A DNA stretch of 42,574 bases from an uncultured Verrucomicrobiota bacterium (GCA_903847335.1 CAINDI010000136.1:1-42574); one strand, 5' to 3'. Counted from the stretch's first letter, positions 20,733-29,412 are shown. Translations and numbers: made by a program. The notes: generated by a model from the sequence alone, not told the origin.

Positions 20733-21433
20733 TTACTTGGCAATTTCGCACTGGGTTCCAACCGGAGCTTTTCCCGGTAAGACGCTAAATCTTTTTCACT
20801 TAACGTTACTCGGTCGCTCTGCAATTTATCTTGGTAATCTTGAACAAGATTTTGCAGCTTCACGCGAGTGATACCGATGAACGGCTCCCGCGCCATCAGC
20901 GCATCACCTAAGCCAAATTTTTCATATCGCTGAAGAATTTCACTCGCCGTCTTATACAAGGCGAGATTCTTCGTTTGGCGATCTACAATCAGTCGCTCCA
21001 TCCCATTGACAACTTCCTCCACAAGCTTGGCGTGTTCCGCCTCTTTGGTGCGGGCTAACTCTGCCGCTTGCCGAGTAGTCTCAATTGTTTCTTTGAACTG
21101 TGAATTTTCTTTTTCCAGATTAGCAATCTGAGCTTTAAGACCTTCCACAACCTGAGCGGTCAACTTGTTCTCATTAACCTGTTTGGTTAGCGCTAAATTT
21201 CTTTCGGTCAGCTTGCCTTTTTCGTCCGTCCATTGGGTTTGGGCGGCTTGAAGTGTTGCGCGCTCTGTTTCCGCTGTGCGCAATTGGAGCATGGTCGCTC
21301 GCAACCGCTCGCGCAATTGTGCCTCGGGAGTTTGCGTCGAATCTGCTGCCGGAGTCATTTGTGTTCCGAATAAGCAAAAAGCTCCGAGCATCAAAATCAA
21401 GTTTCGTTTCCGCGATAATTTGAGTGATTTCAT
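20729..21433 (-). CDS. Periplasmic coiled-coil protein in the TPS operon
   Basis: A 234-residue protein with a signal peptide (about 1-29) followed by a long charged helical region at about 38-135 with heptad-like patterns (KLTERNLALTKQVNENKL), and a more mixed C-terminal part. I do not recognise a named family. Its stop overlaps the TpsA start as ATGA, so the two are translationally coupled, and it starts 5 bp after the porin gene. The position directly before a 3706-residue exoprotein suggests a periplasmic chaperone or spacer that handles TpsA before export. That role is inferred only from context and shape. Confidence 0.75.
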   Translation of the reverse strand: MKSLKLSRKRNLILMLGAFCLFGTQMTPAADSTQTPEAQLRERLRATMLQLRTAETERATLQAAQTQWTDEKGKLTERNLALTKQVNENKLTAQVVEGLKAQIANLEKENSQFKETIETTRQAAELARTKEAEHAKLVEEVVNGMERLIVDRQTKNLALYKTASEILQRYEKFGLGDALMAREPFIGITRVKLQNLVQDYQDKLQSDRVTLSEKDLASYREKLRLEPSAKLPSK

Positions 21434-21437
21434 ATAA

Positions 21438-23165
21438 TTACCATTTTGCGTTTACATCAAACTGAAGCGTATCGGCTTTCAAGATGGGGCCGGCCACTTG
21501 ATCCGAACTCATCCAACGAAGACCAAATGAAATTCTAGAAGCCAGCGCGAGCGCCGCATTAATCGAGTAACCTTTTACGTTGGTCCCGCCGCCACCGAAA
21601 TCGGAATCACAAAAACCATCGACAACCGCATCGGATGCGACATAGCGATAATCGAGCCCAATGTTCCAATCCCAGCGTTTCTGCAATGCGACGTCGCCCA
21701 GTTTGATTCCGGCAATCCAGGCGGTATCTCCACCCACGAAGGAACCGGAAGCCCCACGGTTATTAATCGCAATGGCATTGATGCTTTTTTGATTAAACGC
21801 GATATTTTTTATGAATTCTCCAGTCAGAGAAATCGTGAAGGGTTCAAAATGCTTGTAGTCTAACCGCGCGGTGGCTGCGACATCATGAAAGGGTGTGGCT
21901 AAGCCAAAATATTGTGAATTTAAGACGGTCCCAGTCCAATCGTAGATTGGACGCAAGGGCGTATAGGTGTTTCCGTACTGCGCAAAGGATGGGCGTGTAT
22001 CGTCAGTATTCCCTAGAGTAAGCGCATCGTTGCCGGTGGACTTTTTCCCTTCGACGTTTTGAAAGTAATAATATGCGCCAGCCCCTTTAAAGTTGAAATC
22101 TTTGTTGATTTTCCAATCGAATCCTAGCTGTCCACCATACAACCATTTATCTTGGCTGGGATATTTAGCCGGCTGAGCGGAGGAGAAATTGAAGTCTGTA
22201 TTGAAAACCGGGAAAACGCCGGCGGCAAAAAATGGACTAACTCCCTCGACAACTTCTTTCCTACCTTGTACCACCATCCCATCGAATCCTAGATCGTTAG
22301 CCCAGATGATTGTCGTCGAGAAAAATGGATTATTAAAGCGGCCAACCGAAACTGCCAAGTTTTGCGAAGGCGATCCACCTAACTCATATTTTAAAAATGC
22401 TTGATCCAACCAAACCTGATACTTACTGAAGTTACCTCCTTGTACGCTGTTAGCCGCCCCCAAGCTTTGATTTTGCGTAACGGGTGAATTATTTTCACCG
22501 GTGGCTAAACGAAGTCCTGCAGTGAAGCCACTATCGAGATTAATCTCGGTGCCAAGCCGCGCACGAAGCCGTAATCGATTCCGCTCTTGATCGACATTCC
22601 GCTGTGGCGCAAATGCGGTTCCATTAGGATTATAAGGCGCGCTAGCAGTGTTGATGGAATTAAAGTTTGGAAACGCGCCGGTATTGTCATTACCTTTCGG
22701 AAACAAATCATCTTCATAGCGGAACCGAATATCACCGGTGATATTGAACCGCGAAACCCAAGCTGGAAGCGCATTCGCTGTCATCCAACGTTCAGCTCGA
22801 GCGTGTTTTAACATGTCGGCTTCGACTTCATCGCGGATTTGCGCTTTAACAATCTCAGGAACATAGTGAACGCTTACCGTATCGTTTGCAGTCTGGTCGG
22901 TTCCTGTTTTCGGCGCCTGAGTCCGAGCTTCAGCGGCATCATTTTCCGCTTGTTGAATCAGTTCTTGAGCATCGTCCGCAGAAAGCACACCACGCGCAAC
23001 AAGGCGATTGATCAGATTGATCGTTACATTCGGCGACTTTCCCTTCGGCGCAGAAGGCGTTCGGCCGTCTGTCTCGGCCGCCCATCCATGGGGAGAAACT
23101 AAAACAGCGGACAACCAAAGAAATTGTAAGAATAGCAACTGGATAGAACGCTTTGTGTTTATCAT
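21438..23165 (-). CDS. Putative outer-membrane porin
   Basis: A 575-residue outer-membrane beta-barrel of the putative porin (Porin_5-like) type. A signal peptide ends near residue 29. A short helical periplasmic segment follows (LINRLVARGVLSADDAQELIQQ), a feature I know from such porins. Then come a coiled or disordered linker and a barrel from about residue 135, with alternating aromatic strands and FRYEDD, RLRLRARLG and YQVWLDQAFLKY motifs. It ends in a strand, LQFDVNAKW, with a terminal aromatic residue as expected for BAM substrates. The start has AAGGT in good position. It is not TonB-dependent-receptor-like: I see no plug domain. The substrate is unknown; its place between tonB and tpsA suggests a surface-structure role rather than general nutrient uptake. 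Confidence 0.85.
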   Translation of the reverse strand: MINTKRSIQLLFLQFLWLSAVLVSPHGWAAETDGRTPSAPKGKSPNVTINLINRLVARGVLSADDAQELIQQAENDAAEARTQAPKTGTDQTANDTVSVHYVPEIVKAQIRDEVEADMLKHARAERWMTANALPAWVSRFNITGDIRFRYEDDLFPKGNDNTGAFPNFNSINTASAPYNPNGTAFAPQRNVDQERNRLRLRARLGTEINLDSGFTAGLRLATGENNSPVTQNQSLGAANSVQGGNFSKYQVWLDQAFLKYELGGSPSQNLAVSVGRFNNPFFSTTIIWANDLGFDGMVVQGRKEVVEGVSPFFAAGVFPVFNTDFNFSSAQPAKYPSQDKWLYGGQLGFDWKINKDFNFKGAGAYYYFQNVEGKKSTGNDALTLGNTDDTRPSFAQYGNTYTPLRPIYDWTGTVLNSQYFGLATPFHDVAATARLDYKHFEPFTISLTGEFIKNIAFNQKSINAIAINNRGASGSFVGGDTAWIAGIKLGDVALQKRWDWNIGLDYRYVASDAVVDGFCDSDFGGGGTNVKGYSINAALALASRISFGLRWMSSDQVAGPILKADTLQFDVNAKW

Positions 23166-23171
23166 GAGTAA

Positions 23172-23888
23172 TTACCTTGAGAGAGCCATTTGCGAGTGCC
23201 GTGCTGTGAGCCGTAAAACAATTGGCATTGGCATGCCATCAGGTGGTGGTTCCTGTAAAACAAGCCCGGCCAAAATTTCGTTGGTAATGGCATTGTCCAG
23301 CGCGATGTTACCGGTGGTTCCGGTCAGACGCGCCCGCTGGATCCGACCATTTTTGTCAGACCAAATTTGCACAACACTGCGAAAGTCAGAAGTTCGGGTA
23401 TTGGTGTTGTTTTGCAACGCCTGAGAAATCGAGCTTTGAACTTGGGTTGCATACCAACCCCAACGACTCGCCTGACCATGGCTGGCGGCTTTGCCGTTGC
23501 CGCCACCAAAACTATTGCCACCCCGCAAACCAAACCCATCCGGCGGCCCATCTCCTTGAATGCTAGTCCCTAAAACTGGCGAATCATTCACCGGAGTTTC
23601 GTCCGGTTTAGATTCCATTGCGTCTACCGGTTCTTGCTCAATCATCTTTTGCTCGTTCTCCATCGGAGGAGGCGGAGGTTTTTGCGATTGTGGAGTCGGC
23701 GGTGGCGGTAGAGGTGCCGGCGGTGGCAAATCAATCATGACCAACCGTTGGTCCTGACGTGATCGTGCATTCTCAAAACGACCTTTACCAAACCAGACCG
23801 CAATCCCAATCACGACAATGATACCGCCAACAATCGGCACACGATTTTTCTGAAAAAAACTTGGCTCGTCTTCTTGGTAGAAACCCAT
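23172..23888 (-). CDS. tonB: TonB-family energy transducer
   Basis: An inner-membrane-anchored periplasmic protein that carries energy from ExbB/ExbD to the outer membrane. One transmembrane helix lies at about 17-35. A proline-rich spacer follows (LPPPAPLPPPPTPQ, then KPPPPP, about 53-76), then an acidic linker and a Gly-rich patch. The C-terminal TonB-like domain is at about 140-238, with IWSDKNGRIQRARLTGTTGN and ALDNAI. The gene directly abuts exbD (the stop of exbD is at 23889). No TonB-dependent receptor is encoded in this operon or elsewhere in the window, so its outer-membrane partner is open. Confidence 0.88.
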   Translation of the reverse strand: MGFYQEDEPSFFQKNRVPIVGGIIVVIGIAVWFGKGRFENARSRQDQRLVMIDLPPPAPLPPPPTPQSQKPPPPPMENEQKMIEQEPVDAMESKPDETPVNDSPVLGTSIQGDGPPDGFGLRGGNSFGGGNGKAASHGQASRWGWYATQVQSSISQALQNNTNTRTSDFRSVVQIWSDKNGRIQRARLTGTTGNIALDNAITNEILAGLVLQEPPPDGMPMPIVLRLTARHSQMALSR

Positions 23889-24293
23889 TTATTTTCCCTG
23901 GGTTTTTGTGGCCAAACCGACTTGGGAGATTCCCAGTCGCCCGACGATATCGAGCACATCCATAATTTTTTGATATTGTGTGCCGCTATCTCCGGCGACC
24001 ACGACCGAAAATTCGGGAGTCTGTGTTTTTTGTTGGACGAGACGTTGTTGCAGTTCTTCCAAAGAAACCGGAATCGTATTAAGGAAGATTTTTCCCTCAC
24101 CGTTAATCGAGATTGCCTGAGTCTTCGGTTTTCCCAGATTGGCACCCTTACTAGCTTTCGGCAGATTCACTTTCATTCCTTGAATCGAAGCCGTGCACAT
24201 GAGAATGAAAATCACCAACAACACGTACGCCAAATCCAACATCGGCGTGATGTTGATATCGTCGTATGGTTTGCCGTCAGATTGCGCTTGCAT
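23889..24293 (-). CDS. exbD: ExbD/TolR-family biopolymer transport protein
   Basis: A 134-residue single-pass inner-membrane protein of the proton-driven ExbB-ExbD motor. The N-terminal cytoplasmic tail is followed by a helix at about 16-40 with the motif NITPMLDLAYVLLVIFI. The Asp in this helix is the conserved proton-relay residue. The periplasmic domain has the usual I-I-x-G-x-G pattern (ISINGEGKIFLN) and ends with QVGLATKTQGK. It starts one base past the exbB stop and runs straight into tonB, which supports a single energising complex. Confidence 0.93.
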   Translation of the reverse strand: MQAQSDGKPYDDINITPMLDLAYVLLVIFILMCTASIQGMKVNLPKASKGANLGKPKTQAISINGEGKIFLNTIPVSLEELQQRLVQQKTQTPEFSVVVAGDSGTQYQKIMDVLDIVGRLGISQVGLATKTQGK

Positions 24294-24294
24294 G

Positions 24295-26160
24295 TTAGTG
24301 TTTCTCGACGTCTTCGGTGACTACGTTTTCTTCGTTCTCGCCGCCGTAGTATTCGGCCATCTTCGTGACGAATTCGTCGATGAACACATGCATATCACTT
24401 GTGGCGTCTTTGATGCGGGATAACAAATAGTTGTAGCCAAACAGCGCCGGAATCGCGACGGCCAGACCTGCGACCGTTGCCGCGAGCGCGGCAGAAATAC
24501 CCGGGGCAATCGCGTTGACGTTCACTTCCCCTTGTTGCGCAATCGCCGCAAACGTAATCATAACGCCGACAACGGTACCGAGCAAACCAAGGAATGGACC
24601 ACCGGAGATCGCAATCGTTAACAAAACGATCAGGCTGTTTAGTTTTTGAGTTTCACGGATTAACCCACCATCCAAAGTCGCGCGAATGGCTTGTACCGAT
24701 CGTGCCGAAAGTGCCTTGGAAGCGCCTTGCTGTTTATCTTTCGCCAAGCGGTCGCGTAATTCCTCTACGCCAATCGTGTAAATGCGATAAATGGAAGCCC
24801 GGCGAATTATCCGAAAACTTTTTTCATCGATGCGTCCACCGAGAGTTTTGACATGCTCCAAATCGGTATGAATTAAAATCGAAAGATTCGAGGAAATGTG
24901 ATGCCAGGTCTGCATGAAAAGCGCATTACCTTGCGCCACTTGATTCAGGTACGAACCTTTACTAATCATCACCCACCAGCTGATAATTGACATGATGATA
25001 AGAATGCCAATGACAACCCAACCATCAAACGTCAGCGACTTAATAATCACGCCCACATAACCACCACTGAGCCAAGAGAGCCAGGTCGTGGCTTCTTCGC
25101 CGGGGCCAAACGTCAGCAATTTCATCCCCTTATCATTTTGACTGATGGCGGCGAGCTTGATGAAACCGGCCGATCTCGCGACTTTCGAGATTTGGAATTC
25201 GTCTAGTTCCCCACTAAAATTTTCTCCGCCGATTTGGATCGACCCATTCAACGCCGGAAGTGAGGCATGCAGCGAAGCCACCGGTTCGCCGTCGAGGTAA
25301 AGGCTAATCGTTGCCTGCGATGAAACAACCGCGAGATGTCGCCAGCTTCCGGTCGCGATTGGACTGAGTGGCGGACTTCGCTGGATATTGCCGGCGCGGG
25401 AGATTTCCACATACGGCACACCATTTTCAACGCCCACCACAAAATTTGTATTCCCATCGCGCCGGCTCAGGATGATCGCGTTAGCTGGCAGCGTCGCCAG
25501 CTTGACCCAAGTCGAGATCGTGACTGGAACAGCTTCGAGCCACCGGAGCGAGGGTGACGGTGGAATCGTCAAAACGGTCTTATCATCAAGCCGAATTCCG
25601 GAACCGATGAATGAACCTTCCACGGTGACACCGGCGTTCTGAGCCAGATTACCGTTACCAGTTGAGTCGAACGCCGGAGCATTGCGTTCATTAAAATGAT
25701 AAACCAACGCAGTCTCGGAATCATACGTCCCTTTCGCATCAACACCGGCATCCAACTTGGAACTTCCATTCCCGCAATAAAGCCAGAAACTGGTTTTGGC
25801 TCCGGGTTTTACATCGGGAACTTTCACCCATAGAAAAGCTTCCCCCATGAGCGAATCATATTTTTCGATGTGATAAGCGAGCAGCGTCTTGTTGTCTTCG
25901 GCGATAAACCGAAGATCGCCACCATCTTCTCTCGCTGCCGCAAACTGAAAATTACCAGCGTGCAATCGAACTAAAACCGGCGTCGTACCGATGGAGTCCG
26001 CAATGGCAACACCGGTGGCAGTCGTATCGATGGTAATCTTTTTGCGAGAAGACCAATCATCGTTCCACCAATTTGAAGCCTGAGCAACTCCGGACAAGAG
26101 CAGCATCATGATTGGGGCGAGTAGTCCCCGTTTTAACCGCATTGATGGTAATAGATTCAT
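24295..26160 (-). CDS. DUF2341-LamG-ExbB fusion: proton channel with a periplasmic sensor or binding domain
   Basis: A 621-residue fusion. Signal peptide about 1-28. A DUF2341-type domain at about 30-135 begins with WWNDDWSSRKKI. A concanavalin-like (LamG) domain lies at about 145-335 (VTISTWVK, GSWRHLAVV, LYLDGEPVAS, GELDEFQISKVAR). A transmembrane helix lies at about 375-397. The MotA/TolQ/ExbB channel domain is at about 430-600, with helices at about 508-540 (GPFLGLLGTVVGVM) and 551-578. The ordinary ExbB is about 240 residues, so the first 360 are an addition facing the periplasm. It lies 11 bp after tpsB and one base before exbD. The LamG part could bind glycans or a partner and gate the motor, but that is inference. 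Confidence 0.88.
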   Translation of the reverse strand: MNLLPSMRLKRGLLAPIMMLLLSGVAQASNWWNDDWSSRKKITIDTTATGVAIADSIGTTPVLVRLHAGNFQFAAAREDGGDLRFIAEDNKTLLAYHIEKYDSLMGEAFLWVKVPDVKPGAKTSFWLYCGNGSSKLDAGVDAKGTYDSETALVYHFNERNAPAFDSTGNGNLAQNAGVTVEGSFIGSGIRLDDKTVLTIPPSPSLRWLEAVPVTISTWVKLATLPANAIILSRRDGNTNFVVGVENGVPYVEISRAGNIQRSPPLSPIATGSWRHLAVVSSQATISLYLDGEPVASLHASLPALNGSIQIGGENFSGELDEFQISKVARSAGFIKLAAISQNDKGMKLLTFGPGEEATTWLSWLSGGYVGVIIKSLTFDGWVVIGILIIMSIISWWVMISKGSYLNQVAQGNALFMQTWHHISSNLSILIHTDLEHVKTLGGRIDEKSFRIIRRASIYRIYTIGVEELRDRLAKDKQQGASKALSARSVQAIRATLDGGLIRETQKLNSLIVLLTIAISGGPFLGLLGTVVGVMITFAAIAQQGEVNVNAIAPGISAALAATVAGLAVAIPALFGYNYLLSRIKDATSDMHVFIDEFVTKMAEYYGGENEENVVTEDVEKH

Positions 26161-26171
26161 AATAGTTTTTC

Positions 26172-27836
26172 TTAGTAAGTGGCCCAGACTTTGAAAGTCA
26201 TCCGCGGATCATAAGCCATTGTGTAACCGCCGGTGCGCTGACTGATAAGTGGAATACCCAAGTCCAGCGAGCCGTTGAAATGATCTAAAAAGTGAATCCG
26301 GCTCCCAACACCGCAACTCGCTAAGTCCCACTCTGAAATCGTCTGCGGTAGCGGTTGCAGATTGGTTAAGTAGCCGCCCTCGGAAAAAATATAAATTCGC
26401 CAGTCTGAAGTTTTGTTCCCAAAAAAACTGAAAAGCGATGGACTCCGCAGTTCGACTGCACCAAAAATCGCGTTATCACCAAACCGTTCGCCTTCGAAAT
26501 ACCCGCGAACCGTTCCGAGACCGCCACCGCCAAATTGCTCACCACTGACCAGTGGTTGCGCGGCCACCTGTCCTTGAATTTTTCCGAACAGTTGCAGACC
26601 GGCAGGAAGCTCGTGGGTTTGCGAGAGATCGCCTCGTACGTAAAAAAAACTACCGTCTGATCCAACCCGGCTGTTTGCAAAAGTGCTTGAACTACTACCT
26701 AATCCACGAAAACTAAAAGTCGGCCCGACATTGAGTTCAATCTGGTCATTCTTTGCAATCCACACGGCACTATAAGTCACACTCAACGGCAGATAATGGT
26801 AACCGGTCTGAATCGTATTGGTTTGTCCACTCGGCGTGACATTTTGCTGATTGCCTTTGTAGTCAAACCCGAAATTGAGCGTCTGGGAAAAATCTTTACT
26901 GCTCGGCAAAACGATTGCGAACCGGAGACCAATCACATCGCCGCGACCGGCGGTATCGATACCGGCGCTGCTGGAGACTGGAGTTGAGACCGCGCTATCT
27001 TGCTTCGTCCCTTGTAGTGTCAGGCTCAACCAACTCAACGCCGGAAAACGCGCGAGGTAATATCCCGAAAAAACTTTTACCTCGTTGGGGTTTTCCGGAG
27101 ATAATTGAAAACTACCACCGACCGAATGCTCCAGCTGCCAGAGATTGTCATAATTCAGCGATCCATTTAACCGAAGCTCGGTCGTATTTGCGCTCTGCCG
27201 GTTGTTCAACTCAAGGCTGCCGTGCAGAGGAAATTTATCCTTCACGTCCAAATCAACATCCACCGTCCCCGGTGTCGCGCCCTGACGCAGCGATGGCGTC
27301 ACCCGTTGATCCGGCTGTTGATTCAAGGCAACAATATCGTGGTTCACCTCGTTGAAATTAATTACTTTCCCCTCGGCAATCGATGGCGCCAGCGCACGAA
27401 TTTGACTCGATAAAAAATATCTCGCTCCATGCACTCGTAATTGGCCGACCGGTGTTTCGGTGACTTCTAAAAGAATGCTACCGGACCGCCACGGCTGCGC
27501 CGGAATTTGAACGGAAACCGTCTGGTAGCCTTTGCCTTGGTAGGTTTTTTCAAGAGCGGCCCGCGCTTTTTCCACATCGTCTTGCGTTCGCCCCGGGCCT
27601 AAATACGGATAAACCGCTTCTTCGATTTCCACCGTTGTCAATTGGCGCGCACCTTTAATTTTGTATTCTTGAATAAAAATTCGCGGCGTTGAAGCTTCGG
27701 CGACCACCGGAGCCAGCACCAAAACCATAAAAACAATTGGAAATCGTTGGATGAAATGAACCGCTCGAGTCGCCCTGTTGGGCAACCGAACAGCACATCC
27801 AATTTGCCAATCTTTTGTAGTTAAAAAATCCTTCAT
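26172..27836 (-). CDS. TpsB outer-membrane transporter (ShlB/FhaC/HecB family)
   Basis: The outer-membrane pore that exports the TpsA protein at the other end of this operon. A signal sequence with a long basic lead lies at about 1-47. A first POTRA domain follows at about 52-130 (EYKIKGARQLTTVEIEEAV). A second POTRA (ShlB type) at about 130-200 contains LNQQPDQRVTPSL and TVDVDLDV. The 16-strand barrel runs from about 205 to 554. The family VRGY motif of the lid loop is near 440 (GTVRGYFEGERFGDNA). The ribosome site before 27836 is poor, so a shorter start is possible. It is the first gene of the seven-gene operon, and the conserved regulatory boxes begin 89 bp upstream. Confidence 0.93.
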   Translation of the reverse strand: MKDFLTTKDWQIGCAVRLPNRATRAVHFIQRFPIVFMVLVLAPVVAEASTPRIFIQEYKIKGARQLTTVEIEEAVYPYLGPGRTQDDVEKARAALEKTYQGKGYQTVSVQIPAQPWRSGSILLEVTETPVGQLRVHGARYFLSSQIRALAPSIAEGKVINFNEVNHDIVALNQQPDQRVTPSLRQGATPGTVDVDLDVKDKFPLHGSLELNNRQSANTTELRLNGSLNYDNLWQLEHSVGGSFQLSPENPNEVKVFSGYYLARFPALSWLSLTLQGTKQDSAVSTPVSSSAGIDTAGRGDVIGLRFAIVLPSSKDFSQTLNFGFDYKGNQQNVTPSGQTNTIQTGYHYLPLSVTYSAVWIAKNDQIELNVGPTFSFRGLGSSSSTFANSRVGSDGSFFYVRGDLSQTHELPAGLQLFGKIQGQVAAQPLVSGEQFGGGGLGTVRGYFEGERFGDNAIFGAVELRSPSLFSFFGNKTSDWRIYIFSEGGYLTNLQPLPQTISEWDLASCGVGSRIHFLDHFNGSLDLGIPLISQRTGGYTMAYDPRMTFKVWATY

Positions 27837-27925
27837 GCCACTGAGTAAAAATTAAAAATTCCACCGACGAGGCCAACCTCCGGTGGCGGAGACTCTACAA
27901 GGATTAGCGGGTGTAGCTCACACAG

Positions 27926-27957
27926 TTTTAGGACATGAGCTTCTACATTTCGGACAT
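27926..27957 (-). promoter_or_regulatory. Paired 21-bp-spaced boxes upstream of the TPS/Ton operon
   Basis: Plus-strand TTTTA-GGACAT at 27926 and ATTTC-GGACAT at 27947. Both GGACAT cores are perfect, and their first bases (27931 and 27952) are 21 bp apart. This is the best-conserved of the four copies in the core. It lies directly upstream of tpsB and would control all seven genes down to tpsA. Confidence 0.75.
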
Positions 27958-28015
27958 TAAATTAGAAATTTTAATTCCTTAATAATACGGTCGTTACAAT
28001 AAGTAATCGCAATCT

Positions 28016-28052
28016 GTCACAAAATCGTAACACTGCGTCACTGAACAGTAAC
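28016..28052 (-). promoter_or_regulatory. Two distal GTTAC motifs upstream of the TPS/Ton operon
   Basis: Minus-strand GTTACTGTTCAGTGAC occupies 28052-28037 and a second copy, GTTACGATTTTGTGAC, occupies 28031-28016. The two are 21 bp apart, again two helical turns. The first copy has the 96-bp distance to the GGACAT pair seen at the other promoters. They sit just 16 bp or more before the 3' end of the barrel gene to the right, inside a 231-bp non-coding gap. Confidence 0.65.
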
Positions 28053-28067
28053 TTGGCGGAAAAAACG

Positions 28068-29318
28068 CTAAAATTTGATGGGATAGGCAATGGTAATTGT
28101 AAGCCCCGGCGAATCTTCAGTCAGCCCCATTGCAGCGGTGAAATTAAACACTGAGTTGCGAGTGACCGCCCAAGCAAATCCGAACCGAAACTGCGCCTCG
28201 TTGAGTGATGAACCTTGCACTGTGCCAACTCCGGTGAGTTCTGTGCTGAAGGTATAGCGCTCCAACACACCGAGATTAATGGCAAAGGATGGATTCATCG
28301 CGATTGCCACCGCCACTCCGTTATCGATACTACCGCCGGGCTGGTAGGTGGTGGTAATCACATTCGTTCCGGTGCTGGTAATTTGTTGTGCGGTGAGGTC
28401 TCGTCCAAAATTATAGGTGTATCCAGTATTAAAAATTAGAACTATCGGGTCCATAGTTTTAATCGCCGTGATCCCATTGCGCACACCCCAAACTCCCGCC
28501 CCTTGGGCGAGTTGGCTATTACTGTGAATATCAAACTGGCTCTTGCCAATCGGGGCGCGGCCGGTGGACTGAACGATGAGGTCGGGAACCCAACCGTGCT
28601 CGTGCAACAGTTGATACGACAATCCCAATTGCGGATCACCAATCCCTTGGTCATGCCGGCCAGACTCTTTGGGGGCAAGTTGTACATTGTTTTGGTAAGA
28701 CTGCGTCACATACCGGTCCGTCTCGGATTGCCACGGCACCGAAGCATCCACCTGTAGATTCGGTAAAATTCCGTATCGGAGTGCCAGTTGAGTCTGAAAA
28801 ACATCGCGTTCCACTCGTAGTGCTTGGATATTCCCGATAATCAGCACCGGTAGGATGGAAAATCCATCTACGTTGATAAAATTGCGAGAAGTGTGTGAAT
28901 AGGTAAAACTTGGTTCGACATCAAATTTTCCCTGCGGAAGTAATACACCACTGCGTTGCACACTCTGAATGGCACGCTCACGCTCGACGCGCTCCCGGTC
29001 CTTCTCAGCTTCAGTTTGTTCTTTCGGTGTCTCAGTAGGTGCGGGTGTTGGCGCTACCGGAGGCACTGGAATCACCTTCAGCTTTTCTTCCTGACGCGCG
29101 GCTTTCAATTGGTCAAGTTCGGAACGCGTCTGCTTCAATTCATCGGCGAGGTTTTGAATCAGCTTCAAAATCTCGGCTTTACCTAGATTGTCGAGATCGC
29201 CAACCAAGCCGGTGGAAGCAGTCGCTGGAGCAACATTGCTGTCGGTCGCCCCAAGGCATACTGAAGTCATCAGCAGCAACGCTAGCATGCTGAGAATACA
29301 AAGTCTGAACTGTGTCAT
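28068..29318 (-). CDS. Outer-membrane barrel with N-terminal coiled coil, FapF-like
   Basis: A 416-residue outer-membrane protein. Signal peptide about 1-23. A short coiled coil lies at about 40-78 (EILKLIQNLADELKQTRSEL), then a proline-rich linker (IPVPPVAPTPAPTETP) and a charged helix. The beta-barrel begins near 125 (GKFDVEPSFTYSHTSRNF) and ends in AYPIKF with a terminal Phe. FapF, the outer-membrane exporter of Pseudomonas functional amyloid, has the same plan (coiled-coil periplasmic part plus barrel) and similar length. It lies 94 bp after a FapD-like C39 peptidase. I infer it is the export pore for the small secreted proteins upstream. It could instead be a generic transporter-like barrel; homology to FapF needs a profile search. 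Confidence 0.78.
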   Translation of the reverse strand: MTQFRLCILSMLALLLMTSVCLGATDSNVAPATASTGLVGDLDNLGKAEILKLIQNLADELKQTRSELDQLKAARQEEKLKVIPVPPVAPTPAPTETPKEQTEAEKDRERVERERAIQSVQRSGVLLPQGKFDVEPSFTYSHTSRNFINVDGFSILPVLIIGNIQALRVERDVFQTQLALRYGILPNLQVDASVPWQSETDRYVTQSYQNNVQLAPKESGRHDQGIGDPQLGLSYQLLHEHGWVPDLIVQSTGRAPIGKSQFDIHSNSQLAQGAGVWGVRNGITAIKTMDPIVLIFNTGYTYNFGRDLTAQQITSTGTNVITTTYQPGGSIDNGVAVAIAMNPSFAINLGVLERYTFSTELTGVGTVQGSSLNEAQFRFGFAWAVTRNSVFNFTAAMGLTEDSPGLTITIAYPIKF

Positions 29319-29412
29319 CCGGTTCTCTTAGTTGGTCGGACATCAGCCTTGCGTCACTGTGTCGCAATCTCGTGGCAGCCGAGTGACGAATGCGTGACGA
29401 TTATCCGTAGGA

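Noticed and set aside
23008-23424. Plus-strand frame of 138 codons across the porin/tonB junction
   Set aside because: It is antisense to two well-supported genes and shows no domain or start signal.
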